Below, piece by piece: positions 63,354-64,000 of a stretch of DNA of 64,000 bases. The stretch spans positions 1 to 64,000 of the forward strand of contig NZ_JAGHQT010000017.1 of NCBI RefSeq assembly GCF_017744155.1. Direction: 5' to 3'. The notes beneath the pieces are model-generated. The model was not told the origin of the DNA and did no database searches. It was given only the letters and a program-made list of their open reading frames with translations. A program made the position numbers and the translations under genes. How positions within the stretch are numbered: the first letter of the stretch is position 1; every line of letters starts with the position of its first letter. This DNA is from Endozoicomonas sp. G2_1. Its GTDB lineage: Bacteria; Pseudomonadota; Gammaproteobacteria; Enterobacterales; Alteromonadaceae.

Positions 63354-64000
63354 TTGTTTAGTTTTTTCTCTAAAAAATCGGCAAAAAATAACCAAAAAAA
63401 TAAAGACAACATTCAAGTTAAGCGACCGTTAAATAATGATGCTCAAAACTCTGAATACGAGCTTGTTAAACTTGTGTTGGCAGTTCTTGAACAGTATCGC
63501 AGTGAGACCTTTCCCAACGGCGTGTTGACTGAGTCATTACAGCAAATTGTTGAATCTCAGCAACCATTAATCTTGAAATTGGTATTACCGTTTCCCTGCG
63601 CTGGCGAGTTGGTTGAGATTAGTCAATCGCTATCGCAGCAGTTTGAACAAGAGATATTGATTGTCGCCGATTATCACGTTAACAGTGTTCGAGGCCATAA
63701 TATTAAAGGCGTAAAGAATATCGTCGCGATTTCGTCGGGCAAAGGCGGTGTTGGTAAATCGACCACGGCAGTTAACTTGGCGTATGCCTTGATGGCCGAA
63801 GGGGCAAGTGTTGGTATTTTAGATGCGGATATTTATGGTCCGTCAATTCCAACCATGCTCGGTTTACAAGATGCCAAGCCAGACTCTAAAGATGGCAAAT
63901 TGATGGAGCCGCTTGATGCCAATGGCCTAAAAGCAATGTCGATTGGCTTTTTAGTGCCAGACAGTGACGCAACTGTTTGGCGCGGGCCGATGGCGAGTTC
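63354..64000 (+). CDS. mrp: Iron-sulfur carrier ATPase Mrp/ApbC (5' part; runs off window)
   Basis: About 215 codons are visible, and the gene continues past the edge. An N-terminal MIP18-like region (about 30-105) precedes the P-loop GKGGVGKSTTAVNLA (about 127-141) and the deviant-Walker motifs VGILDADIYGPS and TVWRGPM. Mrp/ApbC is a dimeric ParA-like NTPase that carries Fe-S clusters to apoproteins. The start chosen is a TTG (63354) with an AGAGG site 7 bases upstream, giving MFSFFSKKS. No ATG occurs in frame until well inside the protein. It is divergent from metG. Confidence 0.92.
   Translation, partial: MFSFFSKKSAKNNQKNKDNIQVKRPLNNDAQNSEYELVKLVLAVLEQYRSETFPNGVLTESLQQIVESQQPLILKLVLPFPCAGELVEISQSLSQQFEQEILIVADYHVNSVRGHNIKGVKNIVAISSGKGGVGKSTTAVNLAYALMAEGASVGILDADIYGPSIPTMLGLQDAKPDSKDGKLMEPLDANGLKAMSIGFLVPDSDATVWRGPMAS

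Overview
The window reads as chromosomal DNA of a marine gammaproteobacterium of the Alteromonadales, most like Colwelliaceae (Colwellia/Thalassotalea type). This is an inference from moderate A+T content, protein similarity and gene order. Support comes from the blocks cmoAB / aspS-ruvC-ruvAB / ybgC-tolQRAB-pal-cpoB / tRNA-Lys cluster / nadA, from ackA-pta, sbcDC, rcsF-trmO and metG-mrp, and from many short high-A/T intergenic elements. No phage, plasmid, integrase, transposase or CRISPR is visible.

Layout. 1-410 is the tail of an rRNA operon: the 3' part of a 5S gene with its terminator, then a decayed second 5S copy invaded by a short two-hairpin repeat. 500-6900 holds a patatin-like lipase, a dGTPase-like HD protein, a periplasmic binding protein, a LysR regulator and the tRNA wobble genes cmoA-cmoB. 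6959-9835 is a large membrane diguanylate cyclase with three solute-binding domains. 10008-14365 is aspS, ruvC and an SOS-box-controlled ruvAB, followed by a candidate small RNA on the minus strand. 14984-20237 is the complete Tol-Pal operon. 20382-21340 is an unusual cluster of four identical tRNA-Lys genes interspersed with five decayed tRNA-Lys-like units. nadA, tRNA-Ser and ackA-pta follow.

26500-44650 is a mixed metabolic, stress and repair region: two MDR-type or small genes, a small lipoprotein with a DUF4105/Lnb-like protein, a peroxiredoxin-glutaredoxin fusion, a VOC protein, sbcD-sbcC, PhzF-like, an EamA transporter, slyD, a prolyl-4-hydroxylase-like oxygenase, an amidohydrolase and a FemAB/GNAT-like protein. 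44689-53275 holds a TonB receptor, an EamA plus LETM1-like pair, rcsF-trmO, an isoprenylcysteine methyltransferase-like protein, a TIGR00266 protein, a YghU-type GST and a second diguanylate cyclase. 53272-64000 holds a LysR/oxidoreductase divergent pair, nfsB, an AraC regulator, a FadL porin, trhO, a cyclophilin with a GlyGly-CTERM-like tail, metG and the start of mrp.

Most genes are housekeeping. The material worth a second look lies between and inside them: the tRNA-Lys array, a candidate sRNA after ruvB, an intrinsic terminator embedded in the signal-peptide codons of the DUF4105 gene, a dispersed repeat whose two hairpins have different but still paired stems in each copy, and a long palindromic MITE-like element. 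Several gene starts differ from the longest open frame (ruvC, pal, ybgC, phzF-like, cmoA, fadL, yghU, the cyclophilin) and are argued in the entries.
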